Shown piece after piece: positions 63,815 through 64,000 of a stretch of 64,000 nucleotides of DNA. Each line of letters begins with the position of its first letter. Position 1 is the first letter of the stretch. The notes beneath the pieces were generated by a model that was not told the origin of the DNA, did not search any database, and was given only the letters and a program-made list of their open reading frames with translations. Position numbers and translations under genes: made by a program. The DNA is taken from contig NZ_AP027922.1 of the NCBI RefSeq assembly GCF_030296835.1, forward strand, positions 2,666,001-2,730,000, written 5' to 3'. This stretch comes from Pseudoalteromonas sp. MM1 (GTDB lineage: Bacteria > Pseudomonadota > Gammaproteobacteria > Enterobacterales > Alteromonadaceae).

Positions 63815-64000
63815 TTACGAAGACGTTTTTTGATGAGTATGAGCGGCTGCTACAAACCCTTCAAATAACGGGTGACCATCACGTGGTGTTGACGTAAATT
63901 CCGGGTGGAATTGTGCGGCAATAAACCATGGGTGATCTTTATTTTCGATAATCTCTACTAGTTTTTTATCTTCTGATAAACCAGTAAAGCTTAAGCCAGC
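63815..64000 (-). CDS. pyrG: CTP synthase PyrG, 3' end only (partial)
   Basis: The last 61 codons and stop of pyrG run off the window edge; 64000 is the first base of a codon. The translated end, [20 protein letters not shown] then [20 protein letters not shown] and [11 protein letters not shown], contains the His and Glu (FHPEF) of the class I glutamine amidotransferase triad. CTP synthase aminates UTP to CTP using glutamine. pyrG-eno is a widely conserved pair. Confidence 0.95.
   Translation of the reverse strand, partial: AGLSFTGLSEDKKLVEIIENKDHPWFIAAQFHPEFTSTPRDGHPLFEGFVAAAHTHQKTSS

Overview
The window looks like chromosome of a motile marine gammaproteobacterium of the Alteromonadales, most likely Pseudoalteromonas or a close relative. 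The evidence is the low to moderate GC with AT-rich intergenic DNA, a Vibrio/Alteromonas-type polar flagellar cluster with the FlgO/FlgP/FlgT outer-ring set, sigma-54-like and sigma-28-like flagellar promoters, and the conserved blocks rppH-ptsP-lgt-thyA, mutH and pyrG-eno. The genus is an inference from gene content and order; no database was searched.

1-14.6 kb: axial flagellar genes. On the minus strand they fall into three blocks: flgBCDE, flgFGHI and flgJKL. Each block has a GG-N10-GC sigma-54-type promoter in front, and the first two end in hairpin terminators. Upstream are cheV-cheR (minus) and, divergently, flgA, flgM and flgN; flgM has a near-perfect sigma-28 promoter.

14.7-42.2 kb: a complete Lap-type cell-surface adhesion locus. 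An 18.2-kb gene encodes a giant adhesin of about 6,080 residues and about 62 Ig-like domains, with an N-terminal retention module and a TAAG LapG cleavage motif. Divergent from it is a type I secretion operon: a TolC-like protein fused to an OmpA domain, an ABC exporter, a membrane-fusion protein and a LuxR-type regulator. Convergent with that operon is lapG-lapD, encoding the periplasmic cysteine protease and its degenerate GGDEF/EAL c-di-GMP receptor. The adhesin carries very long, nearly identical internal repeats. Together these genes form a c-di-GMP-controlled attach/release switch placed inside the flagellar region.

42.3-44.4 kb: flgP and flgT, divergent, each with a sigma-54-like promoter, followed by a 264-bp MITE-like element wedged between the ends of flgT and oxyR. 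44.4-47.7 kb: peroxide defence (oxyR, a peroxiredoxin-glutaredoxin fusion, and an Lpd/GR-like flavoprotein with a C-terminal CxxC), with an OxyR-type operator. 48.0-50.9 kb: a DHH phosphoesterase, a PIN-domain/GntR-type winged-helix protein, a REP-like hairpin, tRNA-Arg(CCU) and two perfect heptanucleotide arrays (TTTTAGC x15 and AGCTTAC x17). 50.9-54.3 kb: three tandem FlgO-family lipoproteins and two tandem SPOR-type proteins.

54.6-64 kb: housekeeping genes galU, thyA, lgt, a TauE/SafE permease, ptsP, rppH, mutH, eno and the 3' end of pyrG. The 556-bp rppH-mutH gap holds a cluster of DnaA boxes and is a candidate DARS2-like replication-control site. The points most worth checking are that DnaA-box cluster, the nine-domain superrepeat in the adhesin, the heptad arrays (one in the predicted leader of a tRNA), the MITE that supplies stop codons to both neighbours, and the TolC-OmpA fusion.
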